A stretch of DNA of 64,000 nucleotides, from NCBI GenBank assembly GCA_905178155.1, contig CAJINV010000002.1:1153809-1217808 (forward strand). Reading direction: 5' to 3'. This document shows positions 22,057-34,556 of this stretch, piece by piece. How positions within the stretch are numbered: position 1 is the first letter of the stretch; every line of letters begins with the position of its first letter. Below the pieces are notes generated by a model. That model was not told where the DNA came from, ran no database searches, and saw nothing but the letters and a program-made list of their open reading frames with translations. The position numbers and the translations under genes were made by a program. The stretch is from Amoebophrya sp. A120 (taxonomy: Eukaryota; Sar; Dinophyceae; Syndiniales; Amoebophryaceae).

Positions 22057-22312
22057 GTGAAGAAATAAAATAAGGAGCCCGTACAGCGGCCTCATGTCTC
22101 GTTAAAAGTGTTGAAGTTGACGTTGAGTATGTTGCAGTCATCTGTTGTTCTTTGTCATTTTACAAACACTATCCTACAGGTACAAACTCATATCTAGCTG
22201 GACAGCTTAATATCTTTTCATTGCAAAAACCGATCTTGATCTTCAAAATGTTGCGTTGGGATCATCATCATGCAGAAAGAGAAAATATAAACGTAAGTTA
22301 AGTGCGAGGATG

Positions 22313-23735
22313 TCAATGACAATAGGTCGTCGGCTCCTCATCTTCCGAAGTCGTCCAACCATGCTTCAAGCCAACTAGCTCCGGCATAGAACTTATGAGA
22401 GTGCACAACTCGCCCTCCCTCTCGTTTGCATGGCATGAGTGACCAGCAATACAAATGCCGGCACCTGTGGACGTGGTCGTGGAGCACCTGTGGAGCCTGT
22501 GCATGACAAGTTCATGCGCGTAATGTAGTAGTAGTGCTGCTACTGCTTGGGCTTCCGAAATTTATTGTCATTCAAACAGTTCAACAAAGCAGTAGCAGCG
22601 CTTGGATTTGGTAGGTGTTTTGCATGACAGATGAGGGGGAGGGAAGGTTGCGCGCTCTCATAAAACTTTCCTCGCTACCCCCACGGCTGCGGCGGAACAG
22701 GTTGCCCGCAAATCTCCGTGCCCCCCCTCGAGCACTACTTGCACCCCCGTCGCCACTGCTCGTCTCGTGCGCCGGACCTATGGGCTTATCATCCGTCTGC
22801 AAATGCATCAGCGGGTGAGACCCCGGCTCACAGGACCCGTCCGCAGCTTGAATCAAAAATGGCAGCCACAATTCATTGCGATTTCTCACGTCCACCGCAC
22901 CGTTGTTTCCCATGCTTTCTGCAACACTTTTCCCGAACGCAACCCGGTGCCCTTGTGCGGCCGCTACTCCCAGCGAAAAGCAGCAACAAATACCGGCTGC
23001 TTGCGTCGTCGCGATCTGGCAAGGTGCACAGCAAGCGCAGCAGAGGAGCTTGTCTGCCCCACAGCAGACTGCCGGGACGGTCGGGGCCACGGCGGATGAA
23101 CTTCCCATCTGGCTAAGCGTCACCCCCAGATGCGGGTTGCAGCAAAACTGCGCACAAGGCATACCTGCGGGCCCGACGTTGCTAGCACAGCACGGCTCTG
23201 CGGCAGGTAAAGCGCAGTTGTAACACGCGCACTGCAAGGTTTGTCCAGCGGCGCAACTCGCCATGCTGACCCCGCAGAGGGCTCCGTTCCGCATCTTCCG
23301 CTCGTGGTTGTTCACGCCAGGATTGCAAACTACGTCCACCATCTCCAAAAACGCGTAAAGACAGCAGCCCGCCTGTGCACAGTGACACACGGTGCGAGCA
23401 TCCTCGGCGAGGTCCTCGCAGCAGGCCCCCGAGCGGTTGCGCAGCGCGGACGGTGTGGCGCCGCTGAGTCCCCGTTGGAGCAACGTGGATGGTGGTTTGC
23501 CGATAGGCTTATCCATATCCTCCTGCAGTGGAGCTCCTGTATAGGAGGTAGCGGCGAGAACCCCCGTGGGAAGTAAGTATTGTTGAAGTTGAAGTTGAGC
23601 AAGTCCTCCCAGCAGGAAAACTACCGGTAATAGTGTCCCTGCGAAAATGGAAGAGGAGGCGCGAGGACCTCGAAGGTTTCTTGGAGCCCCCACGCTGTTC
23701 TCGAAGCTCCTTCCGCTCATCTTCCGATTCGTCAT
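22313..23735 (-). CDS. Cys-rich membrane/secreted protein, paralogue 2, 382 aa
   Basis: Two exons, 23735-22663 and 22393-22313; length after removing the introner and 5 nt is 383 codons. Start MTNRKMSGRSFENS, hydrophobic segment SSIFAGTLLPVVFLLGGLAQ near residue 30. Cys blocks include SGACCEDLAEDARTVCHC, AGCCLYAF, NCALPAAEPCCAS, VCCGADKLLCCACCAPCQ and ICCCFSLGVAAAQG. A segment after residue 290 (NNGAVDVRNRNELWLPFLIQ) is absent from paralogue 1. C-terminus SEDEEPTTYCH. An alternative ATG four codons upstream (MKNK) exists; the chosen one is conserved in both copies. Confidence 0.85.
22394..22662 (-). mobile_element. Introner, family D
   Basis: 269 bp, TSD AGTTT/AGTTC (one mismatch). Shared with paralogue 1, so inserted before the gene duplication. 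Confidence 0.9.
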
Positions 23736-24722
23736 TTTATTTTTCAAAAATTCACGCCGCAGGGATGCAAAAAAGCGCGCGTGAATACTAGGGACGTAAT
23801 TTTTGATTTAGGCTTAGTGTTGATGTCAAGGACAATCGATTCCGGCGTGGTGCGAAAATTCTCACACCAAAATCCTGGAACGAAATTGCTCTCGCTCGTG
23901 CTGAAAATAATACTATGTCGTGGGTCAAGGTCTAGCGTCTAACCAAGATTTGGATTGATTAGAGTGTCGGAAATAAAATCTTACAGGTGATGAGTCGTTT
24001 TGTTTTTTAAAGCAAAAAAAAAGATATCAATGTGGAGGAAAGTCAGCGGAAAATAAGATAGAAGCCGTGGTCTTCAAAATCAAAACTGTGTACAAAATAA
24101 GCCCGATAGGTAGAACCACGGAGCATTATCTCCTCGATGAAGCCGTTTTCGTTTATTTCTCAGTTGTGCTAATGCGTACTAAAAATACTAGATGACCGGG
24201 GCCTAGTCAGTTTTGGATCTTCTTGCTCCGAACCATAGTATCCAGTGTAGATCTGCTTCTGGTCCTTCTCCTTCCTTGTTTTCTAGTCTCCGTGTCCGTA
24301 GTGTACGATAGCGATCATGTTGTGTGCCTAAAGATAAAAACAGCACGATGGATGATCTTCTGATAGATCAAGATCACGCTTAAGCTTTAGGCGCTTTTGC
24401 TGCTTTTTATAAAGCTCTTCGATGTTTAATTCAAGTCCTGTTGAAACATGATAAGTATTGACCGCCTCTGTTGTATGAGCTTACTGCAACTACAAATGCA
24501 GGCGAGCGGGGCGATTTAGTCGGCACTTGTTGGGGCTCGCGGGTTTACTACAGCACCTGCTTCGAACACCAACATACAAATGACTTAATTCCGCTATTGT
24601 TGCTTGTCATTCTGTATTCCTGTGCACGGAAGAAGGAGCTCTGAAAGGTTTAGTTTTGATGTGAGTCGCATTTTCATAGCGATCCGATCCATTATTAGAA
24701 GCGGCAGTCAAGCGCATAAAAT
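23736..24722. other. Intergenic upstream of Cys-rich gene 2
   Basis: Duplicated flank to about 24380, then unique sequence; no gene recognised. Confidence 0.6.
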
Positions 24723-27700
24723 TCACGTCGTGCTCATCCTGCTGGGCAGCCCCGCGTTGTTCACGGAAGTTCGTAAAAACGTGGCCAAACCCGTCATATT
24801 GCTGCCCTCTTGCCCGTCGTTTTTTCCACTCGCCATCCCTGCGCCGCCGCCCGAAGAAGATGTAGTTCCTACTGGCCCTGCACCGGAAGAACCCCCTCCC
24901 GCAAAGGAACTCGAGGCGTTATTCTGCCCTCCGAGCTGGATCCCGCTATTGGTAAACGCGGAGAAGGAGCTGGTACAACCTGACGATCCACCGCCACCCC
25001 CACCCCCTCCCCTACCGGCGGCTGTGCTTTGCGTCATTATGCATTGCAAAATCCACCGGTGCAGCTGCAGTACAAATCGCATCACAAATTTTTGTCAAGG
25101 TGGAAGAAGGTAGTAACTTGTCATCATGCAGCAGTGGAGTTAGGTAGGAAAGCACATCTGTCAATGTATCATAATCATGGAAATGATCTCATTCATAGTA
25201 GACCTACGATGCTTTTGCAGTGGGATAGTCGTATTTTCGCCACCATTGCTATTGTCCGCATTGTTCAGCTCCTGTTTCGCCGCCAACGCCCTCGCAAGCC
25301 GTTTCAACTGCTCTCTTCGATTGTTCTGGCAGCCGAGGTAGGTTCGGTAGACCGCGTTTGGTGGGGGCTCGATTTTGACACCCGCTTTGTAAATGAGGTC
25401 AAAGCCGCCGACCTGGGAGCAGGGGGAGGGGGGTTTTGTTGCATTTACATAAGCACTAATAAGCACTATACTTCTTGCGTTTCTCTTTCTTTATTGTTCA
25501 CCTCCCGTTGTCTGTCCTGCCTAGTCTTGCATCGCAAAACGTGTTTGTCATGCACAAAAATGCATCTTCGCGAAAAAGCTATCTTCTGTACCTGATCCTC
25601 AATTTGTCCCTTGAAGTAATTTTCCAGTATGGAAGCGTCAGGATCGAAATCGACAAAGTTGAAATAATTTCTCACGCAGAAATTGCAAGGCATGAAGTAC
25701 CTCTTTTGCAGGGATGGCAAGCGAAGCCGATTGTGAGCCTGTTTAGGGTTTGAAATAGAGCTACTAAACTAGCACGTCAAAAGCAGTCTTCTGTGCCCAA
25801 ACAGCATGACAAATTGGATTCCGGCGCTCGGAAAATTTGTCATGCGCCGCTTGATAAGTGGGCTTCCGACTGGTATCGGTTTTATGCATGACAAAGTATT
25901 TCAACTTTGACGATTTCGATCCTGACACAGCCATATCCAGGTCCAAAACGGTGAATGTGTCGTCCAGCAAGCCAAATTTCAATTCGTAATCTTCTCTCGT
26001 GGTAGCCGTCAAACTCGGACTGGAGTTTACTTCCAATAGCCACGGCCGGAGGTCCGATATGCAAGACAAATCCACCATACACGTACGAAAAGCATCACAG
26101 ATTTTGAAAGAAGAGCATGCCACTTATCATGCTGCATAAACTTGGCGGTCCAGCTTTGTCATGCAATACCAGCATGTGCTTGTGTACGTCGTGAGCGGGA
26201 TCTTCACTGTGGGTATCCGACGACACAATCACGTCGAAGCCGTACAGTTCGAAGCAGTGTTTATCGCTGATGATCGCGCCCTGTACCGCGATATGAGAGT
26301 GCACAACTCCCCCTCCCCCTCATCTGTCATGCAAAACCCCAAATCCAAGCGCTTTCCTTTGGCACCGGTTGCATGACAGATTCCGGAAGCCCAAACAGTA
26401 TCTATGTTTGTACTACACTAGAGCTGCATGAATTTGTCATGCGCAGGCTCCACGGGTGCTGGTGTTTGTATTGCTGGTCATGCAATACAAATGAGGGGGA
26501 GTTGTCGTTGTGCACCCTCATATGCGAATAAAGACCGCAGTATCACTTCCTGAATTTCGTGGAACATGTGATTCTATCCTGTGCAAAAGTACCGCACTCG
26601 TAGTAATAAATTGCAATCATGCATTACAAGTCACTTTCTTAAGGAAAATCAGCATTACAAATTTTATTTCTCATGCTGGGGAAATAAATATTAATTTGTA
26701 AATGCATTTATACGAGTGCGATACTTTTGCAGTTCATAGATTCACCTCGTCCCGGGAGTAGGCCGTGTACAAATATGATTTCAAATGCTGCAAATCCCAC
26801 TTTCCTCCCCGCTTCTCGTCGTAGTTATCTTGGTGCTTCTGGATGGCGACGTTTGTCAAGTGGATCGCCAAATCGGCCGATTTTAAGTTGAATCTCCCCC
26901 CGGAAAACCGCGCGAACCCGGAACGATAGAGGTAAACGACGAGCGGAGACCAGGACGTGACCAACACGTACAGGCGGAGATCGAATTTCCTACCACCGAT
27001 TAAAAGCGGGTTTGCAATGTACCGCTGGACGACGTAGGGTTCTATTTCTCTTGGTTGTTCGTCATCTTTGTCTTTCGATTTCTTGTTGTCCTGGTTTTTC
27101 CACCTTGGTTCGGCTGGCCGCCAATCCGAAATCGCTTTCAAGGAATCGAACAGAAAGATGCCCTGATAGTTGTGAATGTGATTTTGGTTTTGCGAATCAA
27201 AATTGGAACAACTTATTTGCAAAAACAGAGACGAAAACGAACCTGTCATGGTGACGAAAAGAAATGTTGAAGTCCTCGTGTCTACTGTCATGCATGATAT
27301 CACTATCACAACTTGAACTTTATACCTTTCCCTGCGCCTTCCCGACTGGTTTCATGATCCAGTGTTTTCCTATTTTCTCCTTCGCGGATTTTTTGAACTC
27401 CTCAACAAACACGCTGTACTCCGTGGGTAAAGAAAAAGTCGTCGGGGTAATGTTCGCGTACAGCTCCGCCTCCTTACTGTTCGACCCGAACTGTTTTTCC
27501 GCGGCTTTTTTCGCCCGTTTCAAGTGCTTGATCAGCAAGTCTTTCCGTGTTAATTCGAAGTGGTTCCGGAAGTGGTTGACGCGTTGAAACGGCTGTAAAT
27601 GGACATAGTCCAAATTATCGTGGATCCACTCCCGGTCACACCAGTGGATGTCCCACTCCAGTTCCGCGTCGGTTTCCTTGTAGCCCCGTGACCTCAAGAC

Positions 27701-27916
27701 GTCTAAAACCGTGTTGTGAAAGGAAGTTTTGAACCGGATTTCCCGCGTTGGAATCTGGATCTGGTCATTCGCCTTGTCGGCGTCGTTTTGGTTGTTCGCC
27801 ATGCGCGATTTGGATTGGTACCCGCCGATGTTGGTAATATTCCGGTCTCTATCCGCACCGCCGTACCCCATCGCGGTGTTGCCGCGGATTAGGTATTGAC
27901 GAAGAAATTCGGACAT
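24723..27916 (-). CDS. TTLL9: TTLL9-type tubulin-tyrosine ligase-like (polyglutamylase family), 591 aa
   Basis: Eight exons: 27916-27326, 27162-26739, 26574-26523, 26291-26216, 26057-25936, 25626-25592, 25413-25228, 25037-24723. Length is exactly 592 codons after removing five introners (5 nt each) and two other introns. TTL-domain motifs in order: RFKTSFHNTVLDVLR (about 60), HFRNHFELTRKD, MKPVGKAQGKGIFLF (188-202), YVVQRYIANPLLIGGRKFDLR (start 240), GFARFSGGRF, HLTNVAIQK (298), IISDKHCFELYGFD (359), LRPWLLEVNSSPSLTAT (379) and VGGFDLIY. Human TTLL9 has the same order and the characteristic EDYELK and VGGFDL blocks. ATP-binding Lys, Arg and the WLLEVN Glu/Asn are present, so it should be active, ligating glutamate to tubulin in axonemes. 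A Gly/Ser-rich tail of about 100 residues is extra. Presence implies flagellated stages. Confidence 0.95.
25038..25227 (-). mobile_element. Introner, family A
   Basis: 190 bp, somewhat longer interior than typical; TSD ACGAC/ATGAC (one mismatch). Confidence 0.85.
25414..25591 (-). other. Intron with non-canonical ends (GT-CA or TA-AG)
   Basis: Frame and the conserved RVGGFD motif require exon 7 to start one base before the visible CAG acceptor. The boundary is therefore GTACAG..CTCCCA or, shifted by one, TACAG..CCCAG. No inverted ends or TSD, so not an evident introner. Confidence 0.65.
25627..25935 (-). mobile_element. Introner, family E
   Basis: 309 bp, exact TSD CTGGA. Confidence 0.95.
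26058..26215 (-). mobile_element. Introner, unclassified family
   Basis: 158 bp, TA..ATA ends and exact TSD TCGGA. Splicing gives IVSSDLRPWLLEVN, matching TTLL9. Its ends do not match families A-H. Confidence 0.85.
26292..26522 (-). mobile_element. Introner, family D
   Basis: 231 bp, TSD TCGCA/TCGCG (one mismatch). Confidence 0.9.
26575..26738 (-). mobile_element. Introner, family A
   Basis: 164 bp, exact TSD GAATC; splicing gives RDEVNHMFHEIQEV. Confidence 0.95.
27163..27325 (-). other. GT-AG intron
   Basis: GTATAAAG after CAGGGAAAG and CACAACTATCAG before GGCATCTTTC, joining KAQGK to GIFLF of TTLL9. Confidence 0.9.
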
Positions 27917-28773
27917 GGTGTTTGTTTGTTTGGTGCTCTTCTTTCGCAAGTAGAGAAGAAAGGATACGCTCACGCAAAGAGTCTGCAGATGTAGGGGCCG
28001 TGTGGAGGTCCTCTGCGGCACCGCAAGAAGGGGCCACCACAAGAGCAACTGCTTCCAACTCTGACGAGCTCGTGGTGGAGAAACAAAAAGTTAATTGTTC
28101 AGTGCCGAAAATTAAACGCAGAAACCACACCGATCAACAAAATAAAAAGAAAATGCAGTGATGAAGCGAATAATAGTCTCTCCAAGAACAGGCTGGTGGC
28201 TCTACTTCATCAATTCTCTCTTTTCGCTCTCAAACTTGTCTGTTCCATCAACAAAAACGCATACGATGCTTTCTCTCATCCATGCGACGAGGAGACTTCG
28301 CAGTCGTTTCCTTCGTACTCGTTCTCACGATTATATTCACTTTCGCTTACCACGAAAAAAAAACTTGTCTTTCGCAGCCTACTAGAACGGATAAAGAAAC
28401 TAACAACACCTGTTTAAGCCGCCGTAACGAAGCAAGCTGCAGCAGCGACGCAGTTTTTACTAGTGATTTTCATTTGAAAGATGGGAGATGATTTTTTGGT
28501 TACCAGATGACATGCGCTTTTATTGTGTTTGGAAGTTTTGTTCGTATTGATAACGCGGCGGAACACGTCAACGTTGACAATTACGGTGTGACAAAACTAG
28601 TAACATACACTTAGTACAAGGAATGGGGTGGATCATGAGCACAGCTCAATGGGTAGACGCTGTGGTACAACTAGTGTATTAAATAAGTGACTGTAGAGGC
28701 ACCAGAAGTTCTCACGATAAAAGTAAAACTTGACACCTAAAGCATAAATCGAAGTTTACAGGCTTATGCAGAT
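27917..28773. other. Intergenic, TTLL9 promoter side
   Basis: No gene recognised; contains the 5' region of TTLL9 and the 3' flank of the first SGNH gene. Confidence 0.6.
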
Positions 28774-31700
28774 CTATTCTTCTTCAATCGGCACGAAATT
28801 TGCCGCCCCCGCACCCCCTCCCTGACAGCACGCCGCATCCTCGGCCGATTCAGGTCTTTCGTCGGGCAGCACCACGTATGCATTGCAAAAGTATCGCACT
28901 CGTATAAATGCATTACAAATGTCCTCAGCATGAAAAATTAAACTTGTATTGCGGATTTACCTTGAGAAAAAAATTTGTAATGCATGATTGCAATACGAGT
29001 ACGATACTTTTGCACAGGATACCACCAGGGGGGTCTCACAGGTCTCGTGCTCCTCGTCGTAAACGCACTGTGGTAATTATCCACATTAAATTTCCCGTAC
29101 ACGTACAAATGCAGTCTCTGCATGACAAAACTTGCCTTCAATCCTAGTCTAGCATGACAAGTTGGACACTGCAAGTTAGCGAAATTTGTCATGCATTTTG
29201 TACATGTACAGGAAATTTACATTGCATAGTAATGCTTCACACGCGCCTTTGCTCACCTGTTCCGCGCACTTTTTGCTGCTTGCCGGTGCACTGGAGTCTC
29301 CACCCCCGCCCGAGCTCGACGAGAGAGCGATGGGCTCGCAAGTCTTCAATGGTTCAGCACCGTTATCGTTAACGTTATTAGTGTCCTCGACTGCTTTTTC
29401 TACCATGTGACAAATTTCCTTCCCCTCTGCGTCTGTCACCGCTTTACACTCTTCCTCGGATTCATCTTTCCCCAGACACAGGTTCTCCTTCATCGGCGCG
29501 TTTTTCGCTTGACAGCTAGGCGACCCGGAGAACGAAGCGGACATAACGATTGTGCACTGCTCTTCCCCATCTTATGCAATGCAAAGATGTCTGGGTCTGG
29601 AAGGATGCAGCTTGTCTTTGTCATGCTAATTCTGGATAGTGCAAAAATCTGTGTTGCATGATTGCCAAAAGCTCCTCACTTTTGACCAAGCTGGGAGGGA
29701 GTTTCTCATGCAGACGAGGCATGATAGACGCCGGACAGAATCTGTCATGCTAGGTGATGTATGACAGACCTCACGCGTCATGGAAAACCTGCATGACAAG
29801 TCTTCCAGCCTTCCAGACCCAGACATATTTGCATCTGATACATCTTCCCCTTTCACGGTTTCGCACTCTTCCACTGTCTTCGCTGCACAAACAACCGCCC
29901 AGGAGCCGAGGGGTTGGCAGGGGGTGTTGGGGTTTTGGTTCAGCCCGTGCCATTCGCATTTGAGGAGCCCAGAGTTGTTGGATGTTGAACCACCATCGTC
30001 GCTCGGCACCGTTTCACAGGCGTTTCGATCAAGTTGGTCCGCGCATTCCGGGACGGTTAAAGTCTCTTTTTCTTCACAATTGGAACTTCCCGCGATCCAC
30101 TCGCACTGCCGCTGGTAGTGGACCGTTACTATTTGCTCGCATTGTTCCTGGGTTTTTCCAATTGCGCATCCAGGTGACGGATCTACTTCAAGTGGGTCGA
30201 CGCAAATCCCTGCGCCGCTATCCCAATTGCACTTCGGCCCCCCGTAATTGCTAAATTGGAGGATTTTCGTGCACTGTGTTTCCGTGGTTGCGTCGACGCA
30301 GTTGTAGAGACCGGCTTCGCAAACATCCTCTAACATGGAGCACAGCCGGCTTCCATCCGAAAAATCCTTTACCGATTCACAGAGAGCTTTATTTCCATTT
30401 TCCACCTGGTCACAAGTGGTCGGGACGGAGTAAGCAGGGCCGTCTTCGTAGTTTACCAAGCCACCACCGTCTGGTGAAACAAGTCTCTCCTCGTAGACCG
30501 GGACAAACTCACCGGTTTTATCGTAACACCCACAGTCCTTCCCCATTTCGTTCCCGCTTCCCCAGAAACAGGAACTCAGCGTCGTGACAGTCGAAGCTTC
30601 GCAAATCCCTTTCTGGCAGCTCGGCGACCCGGCGATTTGCGTTGATTTCCGCGACGCGTCGCCGGTGCACCGGTTGGCGAACGGGTGGTCTTGCGCTTGT
30701 TGTTCTAACTTCGCCACCGCGACGGTCGTTGCCCACTCGGAATGGTAGTACCCAACTGTTCCGCAGCGTTCGCGGTTACTCCAGGTAGAACAGGGGTCGT
30801 AGGTCTGAACTTGTCCGGTGGCGCCGCTTTGTTCGCCCACACGACTCAAAACCCGATTCACAATTCTGTACACCTTCCCCGCATCCGCCTCTGACACGCT
30901 TTCCGGCCGCCAGCAGGAGTTAGAGATATTATTATTCTCGCACAGAAAACTCAAGTCTTTTTTCAAGACCACGGCAACCCAGGTACAAGCGACGATGTAC
31001 TGCCCTAAATCCGTCAAATGAATATGGTCGACGAACAGCTCATCATCCGAGAAAGCGAGGTTATTAGCCACCCACTCAGCACTCGGCTTGTGCAAAACGT
31101 TGTAGCGAAATTGGTCGAGGATCTTTTCGTCTAACGGCTGGAATAAAGAGTTCAAATATTTCGTTTGTTTTCTCCCTTTGTGATTCAACCCTTGCAGCCT
31201 GCGCTCGCCCACGTTGAAATCGAAGGTCTCGCCGTTGTCGTACCCGTTTTTATGAAAGGCCTGGAAGTGCTCGGAACTCTCTTGAACTTTTTCGTGCTTG
31301 TTCCACCACCGGCTGTCCATGTCTTCGTCGCAGGTTTCCAAATCATCGGCATTCATCGTGACTCTATCCGCTTTTCTCGCGATGTGAACCGCTAGTCCAG
31401 CTGGCACGAAAGCCCCTGCCCCGTGCATCAAACTGTGGGCGCTGTTCCGAAATAGGCTGTAATTCCAACACGCGTGATTCTGAGTCGCGTACTTTCCGTA
31501 GCCAATGGACGGGTAGACGCGGCATTTTAGCTCGCTGTTTCTCTTGTACTTATTCTGAAGTGGTTGGATGTTTTTGAAGTCAAAGTTGGTGCCCTCCTTT
31601 GGCCAATCCGCCCCTTTTTCGAAATAAGCACTGGATTTAGTTTCTACACCCGGGCAGTTTTTGTAGTAGATCTTCTTGGAATTCGCATCCGGCTCTCTCT

Positions 31701-33692
31701 CGCCGTGTGGCATGTGGGAAACGATCAAAGCCTCCGGAAATTGCGCCTGGTAGAACTCGACACTGGACTGGTAGAAATGCTCAGCTGAGGTCGTAAACCC
31801 GGCATTGTCTGACTGCTCTTGTAAAGAGATAATATCGTACCGGCTTTGGACGTATTCTTTTTCCAAGAAAAGCTCCGTGTCGTACCAATCCGCAGAAGTT
31901 CCCATCCCCTTTTGCGGGCAACCTAGGGAATTGTGCCTGGAATTCCCCGCGTCATCCAGGGTTTCCGGTGCAAATGCGCACTTTGTGCGAAAATCGGTAA
32001 AACCAGCCAAAAACGCGTTGTGGGCCTTCATGTGGATAGTGGTAGAACCAGCCGTGTCCTCGTCGACGTCTAATCTCTCGTTAACCGACTCCGCTAACAA
32101 TTGCACATACCTCGGCAACCCCGCGCGGTTTTTTCCGAGTTCTAATTTCGACGATTGCCCCACGGTGAGGCTGTTCCCGACGAATAACACGCGAATTCTT
32201 TGGGTTTTCTGTCTTGGGATGTTATCGTAGATCCGGTAGAAATCGGGAATTGGCGGAATTCCAGTCGCTGCTTCACTGGTTTTGAGACAGCATCGGGCTT
32301 TGCATTTTTCCCAAGTCGACCCAAGATTGCACTCGTGGTTGGGGAGGAAAATAAAGTTTTGATTGTCACCGCCATCGTTGCATTGAAAAGCCTCGTTCTC
32401 GCCGAACATGAAGCCGCAGGTCGCCCAGGGGTGGCAAACTCCGCCCATTGCATCTAAATTATCGCTTGTGCTGTGCTCGGTTCGTTGCCAATTGCACTCG
32501 GGAACTATTGCTGCTGTATCCAATTGCTTTTTCCGCCACCGAGGGCTCCAGCCGCCACCGATAACGCAACGGTTCTCCTCGTCGGCCGTCACGTTCCGCT
32601 GGAAACTCCAGACGTCGCACCCTTCCCTCTCGTGGCACTTTTCCCGACACCGTATCAATTGTAAAAATGTCTGGGTCCGGATGAAATCATGTTTGTCATG
32701 CTTGTCTGGCATGACTCCTAAATCTGTCATGCACGTTACCCAAGAGCTCCGTTTTTCTGTGATGCAGAAGCGCACTTTGTCGTGCAGAATAAGCAACACC
32801 TAGAAGCTCAGAAACTTGTCATGCTGAGCCAGCACTTGTGGCCTCCTCATGATACGCCACCCAGCATCACAACTTTCCAGACCAAGACATTTTTACAGTT
32901 GATACACCGCCGGTTCGAAGTAATGCTGTACCCTTTTGCGAGATAATCCCGTTTCCAACAGTAGTCGTCTACTTTAGAAGTCTCCCATTCGCTCGCGTCT
33001 GGGACATCCAGATCAAAGCTGACGTAGTCAATCTTGGTCAGAAACGCCTCGGGGCAGTGGTCGGTACTGGTTCGCTTAGCGACCATGGCGGATGCAGCGG
33101 CGTGGGGGGACAATTTCATCGAGGAGGACGATTGGTTCTTATTTTTCTTTCTTGATGTTGTTCTTTTAGAAGTGGCCGCTCCAACTCTTTTGCCTCTTCT
33201 TCCAACCTTGTACAACTTCGTTGCTGCAGTAGAAGTGCCAGCTACTTGTTCCTTTTGCGTCATCTTTTCAGATGAGGACCCAGAAGTCGCTTTACCTGCT
33301 TTTTTACTCCGCATATGATTAATTCCGGCCTTTGTTCCTTTACGTTGTACCTCGCTCTTCTTCGTACCGGCTAAAAAAAGTTCAATTTTCGTTGTCATTT
33401 TCGTTGCTAATGCTACTTTCTTCTTGTTGTGCAACATCATTGTGATGGCACGGCAGGGCCGCGGGGGAGAAACATGATCGCACAGAAGGACCAACGTAAA
33501 AATTGTAGCTCGAGCGGGAGACCGTGAAAACGGACCCGAAGACGTCGACGACGTGTAGTTCCCGGAACTGTTTGGGTTTGCCATGCTGACCAGCACCTGG
33601 TGCCGCGTGCAAGACGGAGGAGAAGGTCCTGCCGACATCTTGATCTTTCTTTCGGTTTTCACGCACTCCTCTACTTTGAACCTACATGCCAT
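28774..33692 (-). CDS. Secreted SGNH-hydrolase-like protein 1 with PAN-like and Cys-rich domains, 1349 aa
   Basis: Five exons: 33692-32905, 32652-29841, 29572-29257, 29067-29021, 28875-28774; frame closes at TAG 28774. The N-terminus has a hydrophobic stretch (ATIFTLVLLCDHV) suggesting a signal anchor; start could also be the later ATG at 33638. Then [16 protein letters not shown] (shared by all three paralogues), a PAN/apple-like module (CREKCHEREGCDVWSF...CVIGGGWSPRW), and an SGNH hydrolase domain: block [14 protein letters not shown] (nucleophile Ser), YDIISLQEQSD, and block V DHIHLTDLGQY (Asp/His of the triad). The C-terminal third has repeated C-x-W modules (CNWDSGAGIC, CEWIAGSSNC, CEWHGLNQ). 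Predicted extracellular esterase or carbohydrate deacetylase; substrate unknown. Confidence 0.88.
28876..29020 (-). mobile_element. Introner, family A
   Basis: 145 bp, exact TSD GTGGT. Confidence 0.92.
29068..29256 (-). other. GT-AG intron
   Basis: GTGAGC after GGAACAG, TTACCACAG before TGCGTTTACG; joins KKCAEQ to CVYDEEHETC. Confidence 0.85.
29573..29840 (-). mobile_element. Introner, family C
   Basis: 268 bp, exact TSD AGATG; ends ATATGTCTGGGTCTGGAAG and mirrored. Confidence 0.95.
32653..32904 (-). mobile_element. Introner, family C
   Basis: 252 bp, exact TSD CGGTG; splits the first PAN-module Cys region (SNRRC/REKC). Confidence 0.95.
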
Positions 33693-34556
33693 TTCACAAC
33701 CACTTGGCTACTTCTTCTAGACGTCATCACGAAAGAACGACCACGCGGCCGACGGGGGGGAATCCATTCACAGAAGGAAATGGGCTTGGAGGCTTCTGCA
33801 TTTACTTTCGGGGGTAGGCGTTGTTACTAGCAGGGGAGAAGAGGGAATAAATCTAGTTTGTCAATCTGGATCGATCTGTGACCTACGCATGGAGATCCTG
33901 TGGTGATTGCAAAAATGTTGAGAGAAGGTCAATGGTTATATTGATCTTTTAGAAACTGTAAACCTTAACCTTGGTTGTACTTGTTTTATGTCAACGACAA
34001 CCAGTCGAACGAGACGAAGGAATGGAACGGTACGAAATGGAACGAAGAGGACGATAATCATTATTCTAATTGTGTTTGTGACAACGCGTAATATATAAAC
34101 GTTGCTTTCTTATTGTTGTTTCAGAAACTTCTTGAACAAGCGTCGACGACGAGAAGGAACGAACGAGTGGTGACGTCGATTATCTATGCACCAAGAGACG
34201 CAGGGGCAGGCCAATCCTCGGCCCATTAGAAAAAAAACTTTCGTTATGCTTGTTGGTCATGGTCTTGCTCTTGTCTATGTCTTGACATCATTATCATAGC
34301 TGCAATGAATAATATTTTTGAAGTGGTAGCGCAACGAAACAAGGGTGGGAGGAGGTCTATTTGAGATTGATAAAGATATTTTCTGCTTGAGGGTAGTCGT
34401 AGTACTTACTTGTACGAGTATTTTTAAAATGCCAGAGGCAGAGCCAAGAAGATGTTCTTGCGATAATAAAGCAAACACGGAAGAACAAGTTGTCTAGTGT
34501 CATCTGTAGTGATATGAATCCACCTGGAACTTTACTGGACAACAACGGAACTCGGA
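33693..34556. other. Intergenic, 5' of SGNH gene 1
   Basis: No gene or repeat recognised; A/T-rich. Confidence 0.6.

Larger units (their letters stand above)
19343..22312. other. Intergenic between the two Cys-rich genes
   Basis: 5' region of gene 1 (19343-19877), a GC-rich insertion (19878-21009), the rest of the duplicated flank, then the 3' region of gene 2 with its own insertion at about 21642-22056. Open frames in 20000-20950 are high-GC artefacts without protein character. Confidence 0.6.
21250..24380. repeat. Segmental duplication, unit 2
   Basis: Second unit, containing Cys-rich gene 2. See 17020-21240. Confidence 0.8.

Noticed and set aside
24604-25113. 169-aa plus-strand frame with Pro-rich stretch
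   Set aside because: It is the complement of the Gly-rich tail of TTLL9.
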